The notes under the pieces are model-generated. The model ran no database searches. It was not told where the DNA came from and saw only the letters and a list, made by a program, of their open reading frames with translations. A stretch of DNA of 64,000 nucleotides from Cupriavidus sp. IDO (GTDB lineage: Bacteria > Pseudomonadota > Gammaproteobacteria > Burkholderiales > Burkholderiaceae). Below, piece after piece: positions 63,059-64,000 of this stretch. Position numbers and translations under genes: made by a program. The stretch covers positions 45,403 to 109,402 of the forward strand of contig NZ_JWMA01000106.1 of assembly GCF_000812465.1 (NCBI RefSeq). Reading direction: 5' to 3'. The stretch's first letter is position 1; each line of letters opens with the position of its first letter.

Positions 63059-63742
63059 ATGAGTAACGACGCCGCAAAGCCAGCCGCATCTACGCGCATG
63101 CGCAAGAAACAGGCGTCAGTTTCGCCTCCAGACTCGACTAGAAAGCCGCGCTTGTCAGGTAGTAGTCACATCGATCTCATCACGCTGCAATGGCAGCATG
63201 AGCGGAGCGATCTCGATCTTTCCAATTTCCTGCTGGCTATCTACTTCATGCGTCTTGGTACGCTGGTGGAACGAGCCTTTGATCAGATGTGTCAGCGCCT
63301 ATGGAACATCAGCGGGTCCGACATGCGCGTGCTCCTGGCCCTGCGCAGAGGAGGCCCGCCGTATGCCAAGCGCCCCACGGATCTTTATCGCGCCCTGATT
63401 GTCACCTCGGGAGCAATTACCAAGAAAATTGACAGGCTCGTCAGTCACGGCATGGTGGAGCGTATGGCCGACCCCGGTCACGCCGGCGGCTTCATCGTTC
63501 ATCTCACCCGGAAGGGACTTGAGACTGTCGAGCAGGCAGTGGAGAAGCTAGCAAAAGAATCGTCGATCGCCCCGGCCATGGCGCACTTCTCAGACACCGA
63601 ACGTGTCGCCGGTAACGAGTTCTGCCTTCGGACACTGGCGTTGATGGAAGACCTGGTGCTTCCCGCCGTAGAAAATGAAGAGGACAGTGCCCCAGCAGCG
63701 TCTTCGTCAAAACGCGCCCGACAGCCTCGGCACGGCCGTTGA
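63059..63742 (+). CDS. MarR-family regulator
   Basis: A 227-residue winged-helix regulator: DLSNFLLAIYFMRLGTLVERAFDQMCQRLWNISGSDMRVLLALR, PTDLYRALIVTSGAITKKIDRLVSHGMVERMADP (recognition and wing) and GFIVHLTRKGLETVEQAVEKLAK. The N-terminal 40 and C-terminal 25 residues are extra basic extensions not usual in the family. It is on the same strand as the oxygenase island and probably controls it in response to an aromatic ligand. Confidence 0.88.
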   Translation: MSNDAAKPAASTRMRKKQASVSPPDSTRKPRLSGSSHIDLITLQWQHERSDLDLSNFLLAIYFMRLGTLVERAFDQMCQRLWNISGSDMRVLLALRRGGPPYAKRPTDLYRALIVTSGAITKKIDRLVSHGMVERMADPGHAGGFIVHLTRKGLETVEQAVEKLAKESSIAPAMAHFSDTERVAGNEFCLRTLALMEDLVLPAVENEEDSAPAASSSKRARQPRHGR

Positions 63743-63825
63743 TGGTCAAGCGATGTGCGCCACCCTGGATCGCTGGGGCCTCGCTTGACGCTACTTGTGG
63801 AGTCCCTTGCACGCTATAAGAAGGC

Positions 63826-64000
63826 CTAACAAAATGACTTCCTGAGGTGTCGCCAACAGATGATGCAACAGGCGATCTTCAGGAATGCTTCATGGATGGT
63901 GACGAGGCGTTCGAAACGGACGCGCAATCGCTTGAAATTGTGTAGCCAGGCAATCGTTCGTTCGACAACCCAGCGGGTTTTGCCAAGACCGCTGCCGTGC
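63826..64000 (-). mobile_element. IS5-family transposase C-terminal end, cut by the window edge
   Basis: The minus strand encodes HGSGLGKTRWVVERTIAWLH and RFERLVTIHEAFLKIACC, followed by the stop TAG at 63826-63828. This is the conserved C-terminal block of IS5-group (IS427/ISL2-like) transposases, after the last catalytic Glu (VVERTIAWL). The rest of the gene continues beyond 64000. The terminal inverted repeat should lie between the stop and about 63810; the sequence GAAGGCCTAACAAAATG across the stop is a candidate. Confidence 0.85.

Noticed and set aside
1..64000. CRISPR arrays, rRNA, tRNA, prophage or plasmid replication genes
   Set aside because: No regularly spaced direct repeats, no tRNA-like cloverleaf and no recognisable phage or replication protein was found in the window.

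Overview
The window is GC-rich DNA of a beta-proteobacterium, most likely a Cupriavidus/Ralstonia-type Burkholderiaceae. This is judged from the four Bug (TctC-type) solute receptors, the many LysR regulators, a DUF4148 protein and the mix of sugar-acid and aromatic catabolic genes; no rRNA or tRNA was found to confirm it. Coding density is high and most genes sit in short operons. There is no sign of a phage or an intact integrative element. Mobile DNA is limited to an IS6-type transposase remnant (about 41.8 kb) and an IS5-type transposase end cut by the right edge.

Layout. 0-2.6 kb: the 3' part of a phospholipase C and a divergent-facing membrane protein. 2.9-11 kb: an RND efflux operon (adaptor, pump, outer-membrane factor) followed by an OmpR-type two-component pair. 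11-17 kb: an amidase, an OFA-type MFS carrier, a gamma-glutamyltransferase-like enzyme and a GntR/FCD regulator; a 139-bp fragment of a D-threonine-aldolase-like gene lies beside the amidase. 17-23 kb: a prolyl-4-hydroxylase-like protein with a lipoprotein, a di-haem peroxidase and a large lipoprotein phosphoesterase with a possible Pho box. 23-29 kb: uronate dehydrogenase, an MFS carrier, an SMP-30 lactonase, a UxaA/GarD dehydratase and a Bug receptor, which fit an oxidative uronate-to-aldarate route. 29-37 kb: a LysR gene facing a six-gene sugar-acid operon (Bug, IlvD/Edd, D-2-hydroxyacid dehydrogenase, SDR, DapA, RraA). 37-45 kb: D-aminoacylase, a DSD1-type PLP enzyme, Bug, a TSUP exporter, a second gamma-glutamyltransferase and a further Bug, a set suited to D-amino-acid or N-acyl/gamma-glutamyl compounds. 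45-49 kb: a two-subunit molybdenum hydroxylase with a LysR regulator. 49-55 kb: small enzymes and two LysR genes. 55.8-63.7 kb: a hemerythrin, then a reductase, two tandem Rieske oxygenases, an SDR, an esterase, an enoyl-CoA hydratase-like protein and a MarR regulator, probably an aromatic catabolic island of unknown substrate.

How it works together. The window reads as accessory catabolic DNA: receptors and carriers bring organic acids across the envelope, dehydratases, aldolases and dehydrogenases funnel them to central metabolism, and local regulators (GntR, LysR, MarR) control each block. Several intergenic dyads look like operators; one inverted repeat recurs upstream of two different Bug genes and suggests a shared regulator. 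No single undescribed system stands out beyond doubt. The best candidates are the tandem-Rieske island, the shared Bug operator, the repeated ATCTTCC/GGAAGAT dyads at 55.3-55.5 kb, and a conserved-looking SDR in the sugar-acid operon that lacks the catalytic Tyr and Lys.
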